Positions 45,668 to 59,900 of a stretch of 64,000 nucleotides of DNA are shown here, in pieces; position 1 is the first letter of the stretch; each line of letters starts with the position of its first letter. Source of the stretch: Liolophura sinensis (lineage: Eukaryota > Mollusca > Polyplacophora > Chitonida > Chitonidae); contig NC_088297.1 in assembly GCF_032854445.1 (NCBI RefSeq), positions 18,055,127 to 18,119,126 on the forward strand. Direction: 5' to 3'. The translations under genes and the position numbers were made by a program. The notes below the pieces were generated by a model. That model did not search any database, was not told the origin of the DNA, and was given only the letters and a program-made list of their open reading frames with translations.

Positions 45668-46725
45668 GGTACAGTTGTGTGCTGTGTTCATATACTCTAC
45701 GACTATTTTTCGTAGTGTATAGATAGAACAGAATTTATGTATATGTGGTCACCAACTTGTATCTATTCATCATTGTAAACAGCGATGACATTAACCAATT
45801 GGTGCCTGATCACGCTTCTGATAAGCTAAACACTAGAGTTAAATGAATGAATAAACGATTATGGTTTTACGCCACAGCAGCAATATTTCAGCGATATCGG
45901 AACATATATTTGTTGTACTTACATGAACAGAAGCGCCAACGCCAGACTCCTGGCCGCCGTCAAACACAACCGAAATCGACGTGCTTTATCTGTACAATAC
46001 CTTTCAGGAGGCTCGACAGACACCTGAAGAGGATACATAAGGTACAAAACATGAGGCGGCACCGCTAGCTGATCCTAAAACCGAAGAAGCTAGAAGACAC
46101 GGCGTTGTGTAAAATAGCAGAAAAAGAGCAGGTAGAGGAGAGGGTAGTGCAGGAGGCAATGGTGCAGATGAGAACGAAGGACACGATGAAAAGAAAGCGA
46201 CGTGTCAGGTGGCCAGTGACAGAAGAGACAGACGAAACCAGTGAAGATGATGAGAGACCTAGCACTTTAGGAATGCTCAATGACGAGACGGCCAAGACAT
46301 TAGGAGATGAATGGGATAAAGAGTTGGAGCCCCAACAGTGCAAGTGAGTCAGTAAGTGGGATTTTTTATTACTTAACTTATTTGCTTGGTAGTTTACGCC
46401 CTTCTCAATACGGCACTCAGTCATTCTTTAAGCTTCTTCTCATCCCTAGAGGCGAAACATTACATTTTGAATGAATGAATGAAAGATTATGCCTTAACAC
46501 CACATGGGCAATATATCGGCAGTTGAGGTTTCCAATACAGTGGTGAGAACGTCAAATACCAAACATAAGTGTTCGGACATGTTTAAAATCAGATAAGAAC
46601 AACCAACAACAGTTCAAACTCGAAAACCAGCATATTTTAAAAATAGTATATGAAGAAATCTACATGTATATAACGTTTTATCTATAAATATTTATGTTCA
46701 TTCAGATTCGATACTGTGAAACATA

Positions 46726-47860
46726 CTATATATAGAGTTGACTATAGAATCTGTGGCGGACATGGGCAAAGTCTACACAGTCAACCTGGACATGTTTGAT
46801 GCTATGTTGGGCACTATATCCAACACACTCGGGAGCACTGCTCCCATCCAGGATGAAATTGTGTGTTAGACGAGAGTGGCCAATACGGCACCTCGTTAAG
46901 ACTACTTCGTCTCGACGAGACATTCGACAAGTATAGGAATTGTAGCGAATGGCAGGATGAATACAATGCAGTTTACAATGGACCTGAAAGTCCCATTCGC
47001 CGTGCCACGAATATATTTAAGAATATTAGACTTCACATAAGTATACGGGGATTTTCACCCGAGATACAGCTTTACATAGGGCAGTTTTCTCTTCTTTGTC
47101 CACTTCTGTGTTTCCATGGATACCAGTGTGACTTGGTATCAAACAGAATATAATATCTTATCCTGTTTTAATTAGTTTTTGCTATGTTTGGCTATTTGTT
47201 TCAGGAATTAATGGATTTTTAAATTTATTATCCTCAATTGCTTAAAGGCAAGACAGGGAATCGCTGCATATCACTGCCCTCTGGGCGTACATATGATAAG
47301 GCCTGGAGTATAGTCCTGGCCTCTGCAGGGTCCTTTGACCTGTTAGTGTATATAAATCAATAATCCATATAATTAGCCTTAATTTTAGCAAAACTTGGCT
47401 GAATTATAGGAGCACTTGTATGAGATTTATTATATTGACGTAGATCAAATATCAGTTTAGGCTGTGGAAGAAGCCAGGGAGGTGATTCCGGAAAAGACAC
47501 CGGAACTATTTCCTCTAGCTTGATGTTAACTTCTACAATATTGTCCCGTATACCAAGACCGAACGAAGGTATCTCATGGGGGCATTTATTGAATTTATCT
47601 TTATATGATGAATTGAAAACACAGACTCCGTGTCATACGTCTGTTATATAATGTAGGCTCATTTGCTAACACGTATTAACTTTTTACTGGTGAAGCCCTA
47701 AAAGCATCAAGGCTGAGCCTCAAACCTTGGTGATGAACAGGATCCAACATTTTAATATACGAATTCCTTGCAGAAGCGTAAATGATGGACCCATAGTCCA
47801 ATTTAGACCTCAGCAGAGACTGAACGATATATATTGGATGTCAGGATTGTATTCTCCCCC
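46726..47860 (-). pseudogene. LINE carboxy terminus, unit 3
   Basis: Copy of 29236-30370 carrying the unit-4-like variants near 47311 and 47628. Confidence 0.75.
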
Positions 47861-50800
47861 CATATTTTTTCCCCGGGTTGCAATAACTCCACCACGTCTC
47901 CTTTTACCTCTTATTGTATGAGTGTGCGGATGCTAAAATACATCCATGTGGAGTTAAATAACACAGTTTAATCATATCAGAGTTTCAGAAATAGAGATTA
48001 TGATACGTAAATATGTGATGTTGCAAATGAGCAATGTTCATGTGGAGCGTGTTGTCATATCAACGATGGATAACCATTATATACGTTGTTTACAATCGTA
48101 TGGTTGTTAGTAACATCAGCAGAACACGTTTAATTAGCACGTTAATTTTACAAGGTATATTCGTTATCAATGTACTTTTGCCTCTTTTTTTTATATTAGG
48201 ATCGGTATTTAAGAACAGGCTGTACTTGGCAATAGCGGATCAAATTGGTTGGGAAATCATGGGCTGTCTGACAAACACAGCTGACCGCAAGGGAGGAAGG
48301 GAAAGGGGTGAACAAAGGAGGGGCCAGTGAAGCAAACCATTCAAAATAACAAATTACACGACATAAACTAGAATGGAATAATAATCCATCGTCTCATTTT
48401 AATTCACATTTTTGGGCACGAGTTCATCCTTTAACATTGGTAACGGTGCACTGGTCAGTTTTTATAACTTCAGTATATGTTATTTCGGGTTAAAAAAAAA
48501 AAACATGTATTTGCATTATAAAGTTATAGAAACTGTTTCGACGCTTCCTTCTTATCTGCTTTCATATTATATTGTGAAACACATATACAGATTTACAAAA
48601 GGGTGACCAAACCCATTGCATATTTAAACGCAAATTTAGTATCGGTATTCGCTAATTACTATATTCACCCGAACTAATCGGTGATTTGTGAAGTATAGCC
48701 AGTGAATGTTCTTTGTGTACATGATCGATTGACCTTGGTTTTCCTTTCTTCCCCGTTTGCCAACAGTCGATCTATTCGAGCAGTTTTATTCATGATAGAT
48801 ATTCAGATTTGATAATTTGATAATGGATTGTACTGGGTTAGTTCTCCTGCGCCATATGGGCCCAGTACCGAAACATTGTTGGTACAATAACCCCAGTAAC
48901 GATAGGATTAGGGCTGTTTGTACAGGCCCAATTCGAAGCCACTGTGCACGCCGGTATGCCGCCGTACCGGCTAGCCAGAACTGGACCAGTACCGGCCCAG
49001 TTTGTAAATGTTATCTGGGAACCGCATGGATTGCACAGGCTGTTATGATAATTGTCACCTTACATCAATGAGTATCATAAAAATTGCATGTCAAGATAGA
49101 AGTAAGGTGTGCTGAGGAAATTCGCGGTGTTTAAGGCTACAGTGTTCAGCGTGGCTGGAAGAGTTGTGGGGATATTACAGGCCAACTAGGTCATTTTCCT
49201 TTAACACTTGATATTTCCGGCCCTGGTCAGTCTTGAGGTCCAAATATTAAGTCCCCACTTAAAGAATCTACACGGCATGTAGGCTACACACACACATTAT
49301 GTAAGTGCGTGTGAAAATGTCGCACAGTGATAAGGTTGCCACATCCAACAGGTAAACGTTACCGTAGTAAGGAGTGACGCAGTGTCAACTGACGAAGAAA
49401 GCTATTCCCAAACTTTGGGAACTACTAAGATATCAGTTTTCGTTACATGGAATAGGATGTGAACTGCTGATGATTCTCCCCTTATATGGCATATTCTATC
49501 CTCGAAAACCTTAACATACTGATATTTTCAGTTCTGCTGACGTTGTTCTACATACACATTGGTAACAACCGGAGTAATAAAGCTTTTAAGCCTGAAGAAC
49601 ACATTATTGTCACAACTTGGCAACACAGACGACGCTACCTTTCCCGTTATTTATTTGAACGATCTCAAATAGGCTAAAAATAAACGTAATACAGTCTCAA
49701 TGAGGTGGAGTAACACAGAGCTGTGAGGCCATCGTGATCGTAGTTATGACGTGAAATTCGGCCTGTCGTCTGTTTGTCTTCAGAATATGTTTAAGCTGTG
49801 TATGAAAATTCTTGGAAGATGTAATACAGTAACTCTGCGACAAACATCAAATTCCTTACATGGGCGAGGTGTGCAACACTGCTGAAGGAGTGCCTAGCAG
49901 CGCACCTCTCTGTTGGAACCAACATCAGAGGTCTGTGCCACGCAAGCCCAACAAACATGACCCCAGTGGGCCGATTTCGGTTTTGAAGCCGCGTATTAAG
50001 GCAGTACCGGCAAGTGACATCCTTAACGCGGCCAGTACCACGCCATTGCTGGCTAGCCAGTATTCAACTACAATTCATATTGCCCTAAATGTGCCAGTAC
50101 CGGCTCAGTAACGTTCAGTAAAGTCATGCCGCTATAGTTCAAAAGGTTGACACCATGTACTCAGCCCTCATCGAACCAATGATTTATCAAAACTAGACCA
50201 TCATCGGTTCAGTTCCCGCGGGAACAAATTTAACTACCAGTATAAAATACGTAATACCCCTGAATCGGGCCAATGTTGGAAAATCATTCTTTTGCTGCCT
50301 CGATCAGATCTCTGTTATTAAAACCTTTGCCTGGAATCACTTCAGTCTTGAGACTGACACTCGTATAACTTAAATGCATTAACCTGATGTTGTGCTGAGA
50401 TCATGACTTATTCGTGTAACTGACCACGTTTTTACAATATCTTTTAAGAGCAAATTATAGAGTTATCAATCTTGGGCCAGTTATCTGCCCTTGGCAGAAT
50501 AGTAAGTTTACAACTTCCGCAACGGACAGCCAAAGATTTAAAGATAATGTGCTTGCACAAAGTCGGCCCAGATCTGGACGAGTCCAGACAGTGTATTTCG
50601 GGACGAGGAATTGGGGAATAGGCCGCCCAGCTCATTGTCGGCTGCTTCTGAAAACTCTGATAAGATCCATCAAAGTTCTTTCTCAAAATATTTGCCTGAA
50701 GTGGTTTAAACGTTCATTCTTTGACAGAATTTTGGTGTATTTTCACTTCCATAACACGCTCAAGCAACCTTCCTCCGTTATTTTGGCGTTTACACGTAAA

Positions 50801-51894
50801 GAGCGCAGAGGATAGTTAAAAACGTGCAGACACGAATTTTACAACTGTACAACAACGACAACATATTCTATAGTTAGTGATACAGTAAAAATAGTATGTC
50901 GTATTGGACTAAAAGAGGGCGAATTCACAGCCAAGTAAGCAAACACCTCACAAACATCACATTTTCACAAAATCACAATGGTGAGAAACCTTGTCCATCA
51001 AAATGTACAAAGAGCCAGGAGAGTGCATCTCTGGAGAACTTTCAGTCTACACCTGATTGTGTTGACAACGTCACATTTTTGGCTCAAACAACATTGTCCA
51101 CAATCCACTTGAAACCAGTGGTACAATATTTGACAATGACAGTTCATTACTAATCAGCAATGAAATTGATGAATTAAACAAAAGTACTAGTGATAACAAT
51201 ACTGATTGTGATTCAGATGACAAAAGTAGTCCACACTCTGACATGGGCTGTTGAAAAAAATAGCAATGGGTAGGTTATCTTTATTTAAGAGTAGTAACAG
51301 CTGTGGCCCATTCCAGGAATGATACAGAATGAATCTAAGCCCGGGCCATTTGTCATTGGATTGTTTTTGAGAGAAGAAAAACCTAGAGATCCTGCTGAAT
51401 TTTTGGTAATGAGGTATAAAGATCGACATTACAAGATCAGAATAACCTCATTTATCTGTGATGCGCCTGCTAGGTCTTTTGTCAAGCAAATGAAATCTCA
51501 CTCAGGTCTCATCACCAGGCCAAGAACACAAGTCTGAGGCGGCAGCCTTTCTCAAGACATCGTCACAATAGCGCCTTGGGACGGGGAGTACCAGAATATC
51601 ACAAGCTCCGCTGAAAAGGGGCCGGATGGAGCGGTCACCGACGTCAAACAACAAAGTGCCTCACCAGCTTCATTTGTGGAAGAGCTATCCATAAATGCGC
51701 CAATCCCCAACCAGACACGCCCGGCGAGGGGAGAAGTCAGTGTATCGAACGTGGGAACACAGACCTCTCGACGGCGTATCAGCACCCGGAAGATGCGACT
51801 CCACAAAAGGGACAGGCCCCAACGTCAGTGTCCTCACTGCCCCCTTGATGGTGGTTAATGTACCAAGGCATCGGCACAAGGAACATTTTTTGTT

Positions 51895-52094
51895 NNNNNN
51901 NNNNNNNNNNNNNNNNNNNNNNNNNNNNNNNNNNNNNNNNNNNNNNNNNNNNNNNNNNNNNNNNNNNNNNNNNNNNNNNNNNNNNNNNNNNNNNNNNNNN
52001 NNNNNNNNNNNNNNNNNNNNNNNNNNNNNNNNNNNNNNNNNNNNNNNNNNNNNNNNNNNNNNNNNNNNNNNNNNNNNNNNNNNNNNNNNNNNNN
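51895..52094. other. Assembly gap of exactly 200 N with duplicated flank
   Basis: The 183 bases before the gap (51712-51894) recur immediately after it (52095-52277) with one difference, C versus G near 51845/52228. The round gap size suggests a scaffolding placeholder rather than a measured distance. The gap falls in zinc-finger block A, so frames that appear to cross it are not real. Confidence 0.97.
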
Positions 52095-52833
52095 CAGACA
52101 CGCCCGGCGAGGGGAGAAGTCAGTGTATCGAACGTGGGAACACAGACCTCTCGACGGCGTATCAGCACCCGGAAGATGCGACTCCACAAAAGGGACAGGC
52201 CCCAACGTCAGTGTCCTCACTGCCCCGTTGATGGTGGTTAATGTACCAAGGCATCGGCACAAGGAACATTTTTTGTTCTTACATGAACAGAAGCACAAAC
52301 GCCAGATTCCTGGCCGCCGTTGGAGACAACCGAAATTGACGTGCTTTATCTGCACAATGCCTTTTAGGAGGCTCGACAGACACCTGGAGAGAATACATAA
52401 GGTACCTAGCACTGGCACTAGCACTTTAGGAATGCTCAGTGACGAGACGGCCAAGACATTAGGAGATGAATGGGATGGAGCCCCAACAGTGCGAGTGAGT
52501 CAGTAAGTGTGATTTATTTTTTATTACTTAAGTTATTTGCTTGGTATTTTACACCGTTCTCAATACGGCACTCAATCATTCTTTAAGCTTCTTCTCCTCC
52601 CTGGAGGCGAAACATTACATTCTGAATGAATGAAAGATTATGGCTTAACACCCAATATGGGCAATATATCAGCCGTTGAGGTTTCCGATATAGTGGTCAG
52701 AACGTCAAAAACAAAACATAAATGTTTGGACTTGTTTAAAATAAACGCAGTCGACATGGATTGACCAGATTGCGGACACACACCTCTTGACACAGATTCC
52801 GTCAGCATAACATCGCCTGAACAGGGAGAAAAC

Positions 52834-54244
52834 ATGGCCAACATCACCCTTGATGGCACCAATTTCTGGCAACAAATGCAGCCAAAAGCTGTGAACTCAC
52901 AACAAGAGTGGGACATAGCACAGACCCTTGGAGCACTCACCAGAGGTGAAATAGTCAGCTTGGACAGCATCCTTCAAAAGGTGTGTGACACCATTGAGAT
53001 AACAGTTAAAAAGAATCGAGAGCCAAAAAGACAAGATCGACCACCTAAAAAGCCAAGAGATATGGATATTGCCAGTACAGGTATGCCAATGATAGGAAAG
53101 GGATGGCCAAAGAGATCATCGACAACAAAACACAACAGGAATGCCCCTCCTTAAAGTCAACAGCAGTGCACCAGAGCTACGTTGAGCGATTTCAGGAGGC
53201 TGGAGGCCATCCTGAGCAGTTATCCCGCAGCAACACCAGCAGATAAGTGGCAAATCCTCGATCAAATCACACCGGAGGAAGTCTGCAGGTTCTTAACGAA
53301 AAGTAAAACACAACTACAAGCCCTTAGGAAATCTGATCAAAAGGGCATCAAGTTGTCAATGTTATACAACATCCGGTGAAATCCCCAAAATCACTAAAAC
53401 AGAAACGCTCCATCCTCCTACCAAACGCTGAAGACAACTTGGAGGATATTGGTATGTGGCGGCCGCTTATTATCAGTTCGTTGCGGCTACGTATCTATAC
53501 CAATATCCTTACACATAGATTACAAAGAGCCATTGACCTCAGCCCAAGGCAACGTGGGTTCGTCCCGGCGAAAAGCTGCGCAGACAACCTATTTCTGGCT
53601 CGATCAGTTATCGAGCATGCCAAGACCTCTGCACTGGCATAATATGCTGCATTCCTGGGCCTGGCCAAAGCCTTCGATCCAGTGTCACACGACCTGCTCA
53701 AAAAAGGGGATACAGCCGTTCAAGGTTCATCCCCACTTCATTGATATCGTCTCCGATATGTACAAGGGTGCCAACACCAAGTTTAAAATGGGATCGAGCT
53801 ATACTGAGAGCATAGCCATTAATAGAGGAGTTAAGCAAGGTGATCCTTTATCACCCTTATTGTTTAACATCTCGCTGGACACTGTTCGCCGCAGTGCAGG
53901 TGCATGGCCCAGGGATATAACTTCGGGAAGACGTCCCTCAAGCCTTTGGCATACTACACCGTTCCACCTCAAACCACTTCCTCTACACATCTACTCGAGA
54001 TGGCGGTCAGAACCTTGTCAAACTTGAACAGCCCATTACTTGGATACGCCCAAACAATCTCGAAGCAGTGACTGAATCCTCGGACATAGCTGTTCAACAC
54101 ATTGGCGAAGTAATGGCTATGGACGAGCCGATTGCTTATCTAACGGCCCAGTTCCAGCTAGAAGCAATTTGCATTTCTGTTACCTCCACGGCTTCCAGTA
54201 GCCTGCTACAGTTTGTTCCCTCAATGGATAGGTGCAATAAATAG
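52834..54244 (+). pseudogene. R2-like reverse transcriptase, truncated, unit 4
   Basis: Carries the W-to-R change (TGG to CGG) near 54002 in the tail frame that it shares with unit 5. Confidence 0.75.
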
Positions 54245-54333
54245 CCCGTGCAAATGCCCATGCATGTGTATCTATTATAAATATACAGGCTCTTCTAATT
54301 ATCCATTCCCCAATTCTGATTTCAAGTACATGT

Positions 54334-54588
54334 TTATTTATTTATTTATTGGTGTTTTACGCCGTCCTCATGAATATTTCACGTATACGACGGCGGCCAG
54401 CATTATGGTGGGTTGAAACCGGGCATACGACGAAAACCCACGACGATCCGGAGGTAAGACCTTCCCAAGTACGGCCGGAGAGGAAGCCAGCATAAGCTGG
54501 ACTTGAACTCTCAGCAACCGCATTGGTGAGAGGCTCCTGGGTTTTTACAATGAGCAAGCGCGCTAACCAACTGAGCCAGGGAGGCCTC
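54334..54588 (-). mobile_element. SINE-1, unit 4
   Basis: Inherited copy of the head-containing SINE. Confidence 0.92.
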
Positions 54589-54617
54589 TCAAGTACATGT
54601 ATATCGGTACAGTTGTG

Positions 54618-54795
54618 TTTATTTATTTATTTGATTGGTGTTTTACACCGTTCTCAAGAATATTTCACTTATACGACGGCGGCCAGCATTATGGTGGGTG
54701 GAAACCGGGCACAGCCCGGGGGAAACCCACGACCATCCGCAGGTGCTGGCAGACCTTCCCACTTACGGCCGGAGAGGAAGCCAGCATGAGCTGGA
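54618..54795 (-). mobile_element. SINE-2, unit 4
   Basis: Inherited copy of the headless SINE. Confidence 0.92.
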
Positions 54796-55853
54796 GGTAC
54801 AGTTGTGTGCTGTGTTCATATACTCTACGACTATTTTTCGTAGTGTATAGATAGAACAGAATTTATGTATATGTGGTCACCAACTTGTATCTATTCATCA
54901 TTGTAAACAGCGATGACATTAACCAATTGGTGCCTGATCACGGTTCTGATAAGCTAAACACTAGAGTTAAATGAATGAATAAACGATTATGGTTTTACGC
55001 CACAGCAGCAATATTTCAGCGATATCGGAACATATATTTGTTGTACTTACATGAACAGAAGCGCCAACGCCAGACTCCTGGCCGCCGTCAAACACAACCG
55101 AAATCGACGTGCTTTATCTGTACAATACCTTTCAGGAGGCTCGACAGACACCTGAAGAGGATACATAAGGTACAAAACATGAGGCGGCACCGCTAGCTGA
55201 TCCTAAAACCGAAGAAGCTAGAAGACACGGCGTTGTGTAAAATAGCAGAAAAAGAGCAGGTAGAGGAGAGGGTAGTGCAGGAGGCAATGGTGCAGATGAG
55301 AACGAAGGACACGATGAAAAGAAAGCGACGTGTCAGGTGGCCAGTGACAGAAGAGACAGACGAAACCAGTGAAGATGATGAGAGACCTAGCACTTTAGGA
55401 ATGCTCAATGACGAGACGGCCAAGACATTAGGAGATGAATGGGATAAAGAGTTGGAGCCCCAACAGTGCAAGTGAGTCAGTAAGTGGGATTTTTTATTAC
55501 TTAACTTATTTGCTTGGTAGTTTACGCCCTTCTCAATACGGCACTCAGTCATTCTTTAAGCTTCTTCTCATCCCTAGAGGCGAAACATTACATTTTGAAT
55601 GAATGAATGAAAGATTATGCCTTAACACCACATGGGCAATATATCGGCAGTTGAGGTTTCCAATACAGTGGTGAGAACGTCAAATACCAAACATAAGTGT
55701 TCGGACATGTTTAAAATCAGATAAGAACAACCAACAACAGTTCAAACTCGAAAACCAGCATATTTTAAAAATAGTATATGAAGAAATCTACATGTATATA
55801 ACGTTTTATCTATAAATATTTATGTTCATTCAGATTCGATACTGTGAAACATA

Positions 55854-56988
55854 CTATATATAGAGTTGACTATAGAATCTGTGGCGGACATGGGCAAAGT
55901 CTACACAGTCAACCTGGACATGTTTGATGCTATGTTGGGCACTATATCCAACACACTCGGGAGCACTGCTCCCATCCAGGATGAAATTGTGTGTTAGACG
56001 AGAGTGGCCAATACGGCACCTCGTTAAGACTACTTCGTCTCGACGAGACATTCGACAAGTATAGGAATTGTAGCGAATGGCAGGATGAATACAATGCAGT
56101 TTACAATGGACCTGAAAGTCCCATTCGCCGTGCCACGAATATATTTAAGAATATTAGACTTCACATAAGTATACGGGGATTTTCACCCGAGATACAGCTT
56201 TACATAGGGCAGTTTTCTCTTCTTTGTCCACTTCTGTGTTTCCATGGATACCAGTGTGACTTGGTATCAAACAGAATATAATATCTTATCCTGTTTTAAT
56301 TAGTTTTTGCTATGTTTGGCTATTTGTTTCAGGAATTAATGGATTTTTAAATTTATTATCCTCAATTGCTTAAAGGCAAGACAGGGAATCGCTGCATATC
56401 ACTGCCCTCTGGGCGTACATATGATAAGGCCTGGAGTATAGTCCTGGCCTCTGCAGGGTCCTTTGACCTGTTAGTGTATATAAATCAATAATCCATATAA
56501 TTAGCCTTAATTTTAGCAAAACTTGGCTGAATTATAGGAGCACTTGTATGAGATTTATTATATTGACGTAGATCAAATATCAGTTTAGGCTGTGGAAGAA
56601 GCCAGGGAGGTGATTCCGGAAAAGACACCGGAACTATTTCCTCTAGCTTGATGTTAACTTCTACAATATTGTCCCGTATACCAAGACCGAACGAAGGTAT
56701 CTCATGGGGGCATTTATTGAATTTATCTTTATATGATGAATTGAAAACACAGACTCCGTGTCATACGTCTGTTATATAATGTAGGCTCATTTGCTAACAC
56801 GTATTAACTTTTTACTGGTGAAGCCCTAAAAGCATCAAGGCTGAGCCTCAAACCTTGGTGATGAACAGGATCCAACATTTTAATATACGAATTCCTTGCA
56901 GAAGCGTAAATGATGGACCCATAGTCCAATTTAGACCTCAGCAGAGACTGAACGATATATATTGGATGTCAGGATTGTATTCTCCCCC
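55854..56988 (-). pseudogene. LINE carboxy terminus, unit 4
   Basis: Copy of 29236-30370, ending at the start of unit 5. Confidence 0.75.
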
Positions 56989-59900
56989 CATATTTTTTCC
57001 CCGGGTTGCAATAACTCCACCACGTCTCCTTTTACCTCTTATTGTATGAGTGTGCGGATGCTAAAATACATCCATGTGGAGTTAAATAACACAGTTTAAT
57101 CATATCAGAGTTTCAGAAATAGAGATTATGATACGTAAATATGTGATGTTGCAAATGAGCAATGTTCATGTGGAGCGTGTTGTCATATCAACGATGGATA
57201 ACCATTATATACGTTGTTTACAATCGTATGGTTGTTAGTAACATCAGCAGAACACGTTTAATTAGCACGTTAATTTTACAAGGTATATTCGTTATCAATG
57301 TACTTTTGCCTCTTTTTTTTATATTAGGATCGGTATTTAAGAACAGGCTGTACTTGGCAATAGCGGATCAAATTGGTTGGGAAATCATGGGCTGTCTGAC
57401 AAACACAGCTGACCGCAAGGGAGGAAGGGAAAGGGGTGAACAAAGGAGGGGCCAGTGAAGCAAACCATTCAAAATAACAAATTACACGACATAAACTAGA
57501 ATGGAATAATAATCCATCGTCTCATTTTAATTCACATTTTTGGGCACGAGTTCATCCTTTAACATTGGTAACGGTGCACTGGTCAGTTTTTATAACTTCA
57601 GTATATGTTATTTCGGGTTAAAAAAAAAAAACATGTATTTGCATTATAAAGTTATAGAAACTGTTTCGACGCTTCCTTCTTATCTGCTTTCATATTATAT
57701 TGTGAAACACATATACAGATTTACAAAAGGGTGACCAAACCCATTGCATATTTAAACGCAAATTTAGTATCGGTATTCGCTAATTACTATATTCACCCGA
57801 ACTAATCGGTGATTTGTGAAGTATAGCCAGTGAATGTTCTTTGTGTACATGATCGATTGACCTTGGTTTTCCTTTCTTCCCCGTTTGCCAACAGTCGATC
57901 TATTCGAGCAGTTTTATTCATGATAGATATTCAGATTTGATAATTTGATAATGGATTGTACTGGGTTAGTTCTCCTGCGCCATATGGGCCCAGTACCGAA
58001 ACATTGTTGGTACAATAACCCCAGTAACGATAGGATTAGGGCTGTTTGTACAGGCCCAATTCGAAGCCACTGTGCACGCCGGTATGCCGCCGTACCGGCT
58101 AGCCAGAACTGGACCAGTACCGGCCCAGTTTGTAAATGTTATCTGGGAACCGCATGGATTGCACAGGCTGTTATGATAATTGTCACCTTACATCAATGAG
58201 TATCATAAAAATTGCATGTCAAGATAGAAGTAAGGTGTGCTGAGGAAATTCGCGGTGTTTAAGGCTACAGTGTTCAGCGTGGCTGGAAGAGTTGTGGGGA
58301 TATTACAGGCCAACTAGGTCATTTTCCTTTAACACTTGATATTTCCGGCCCTGGTCAGTCTTGAGGTCCAAATATTAAGTCCCCACTTAAAGAATCTACA
58401 CGGCATGTAGGCTACACACACACATTATGTAAGTGCGTGTGAAAATGTCGCACAGTGATAAGGTTGCCACATCCAACAGGTAAACGTTACCGTAGTAAGG
58501 AGTGACGCAGTGTCAACTGACGAAGAAAGCTATTCCCAAACTTTGGGAACTACTAAGATATCAGTTTTCGTTACATGGAATAGGATGTGAACTGCTGATG
58601 ATTCTCCCCTTATATGGCATATTCTATCCTCGAAAACCTTAACATACTGATATTTTCAGTTCTGCTGACGTTGTTCTACATACACATTGGTAACAACCGG
58701 AGTAATAAAGCTTTTAAGCCTGAAGAACACATTATTGTCACAACTTGGCAACACAGACGACGCTACCTTTCCCGTTATTTATTTGAACGATCTCAAATAG
58801 GCTAAAAATAAACGTAATACAGTCTCAATGAGGTGGAGTAACACAGAGCTGTGAGGCCATCGTGATCGTAGTTATGACGTGAAATTCGGCCTGTCGTCTG
58901 TTTGTCTTCAGAATATGTTTAAGCTGTGTATGAAAATTCTTGGAAGATGTAATACAGTAACTCTGCGACAAACATCAAATTCCTTACATGGGCGAGGTGT
59001 GCAACACTGCTGAAGGAGTGCCTAGCAGCGCACCTCTCTGTTGGAACCAACATCAGAGGTCTGTGCCACGCAAGCCCAACAAACATGACCCCAGTGGGCC
59101 GATTTCGGTTTTGAAGCCGCGTATTAAGGCAGTACCGGCAAGTGACATCCTTAACGCGGCCAGTACCACGCCATTGCTGGCTAGCCAGTATTCAACTACA
59201 ATTCATATTGCCCTAAATGTGCCAGTACCGGCTCAGTAACGTTCAGTAAAGTCATGCCGCTATAGTTCAAAAGGTTGACACCATGTACTCAGCCCTCATC
59301 GAACCAATGATTTATCAAAACTAGACCATCATCGGTTCAGTTCCCGCGGGAACAAATTTAACTACCAGTATAAAATACGTAATACCCCTGAATCGGGCCA
59401 ATGTTGGAAAATCATTCTTTTGCTGCCTCGATCAGATCTCTGTTATTAAAACCTTTGCCTGGAATCACTTCAGTCTTGAGACTGACACTCGTATAACTTA
59501 AATGCATTAACCTGATGTTGTGCTGAGATCATGACTTATTCGTGTAACTGACCACGTTTTTACAATATCTTTTAAGAGCAAATTATAGAGTTATCAATCT
59601 TGGGCCAGTTATCTGCCCTTGGCAGAATAGTAAGTTTACAACTTCCGCAACGGACAGCCAAAGATTTAAAGATAATGTGCTTGCACAAAGTCGGCCCAGA
59701 TCTGGACGAGTCCAGACAGTGTATTTCGGGACGAGGAATTGGGGAATAGGCCGCCCAGCTCATTGTCGGCTGCTTCTGAAAACTCTGATAAGATCCATCA
59801 AAGTTCTTTCTCAAAATATTTGCCTGAAGTGGTTTAAACGTTCATTCTTTGACAGAATTTTGGTGTATTTTCACTTCCATAACACGCTCAAGCAACCTTC

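Larger units (their letters stand above)
39116..47860. repeat. Array unit 3 (8,745 bp)
   Basis: Components: motif-rich DNA 40078-41899, transposase fragment 42151-42792, zinc-finger block A 42810-43378, block B 45910-46347. Up to about 45.8 kb it carries the variants of unit 2. From 46407 onward it carries those of unit 4: 'CAATACGGCACTCAG' at 46407, 'TAGTCCTGGCCTCTGC' at 47311 and 'CCGTGTCATACG' at 47628. Confidence 0.97.
47861..56988. repeat. Array unit 4, contains the assembly gap (9,128 bp as assembled)
   Basis: Components: motif-rich DNA 48823-50644, transposase fragment 50896-51537, zinc-finger block A split by the gap (51555-52506), block B 55038-55475. Removing the 200 Ns and one copy of the 183-bp repeated flank gives 8,745 bp. 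Variants private to units 4 and 5 include 'GTGGCTGGAAG' (49151), 'ACACGCTCAAG' (50755) and 'AGATGGCGGTC' (53998). Confidence 0.95.

Noticed and set aside
51685-52454. Long open frames (127-199 codons) crossing the N gap
   Set aside because: They exist only because unknown codons are not stops; the gap and duplicated flank make them meaningless.
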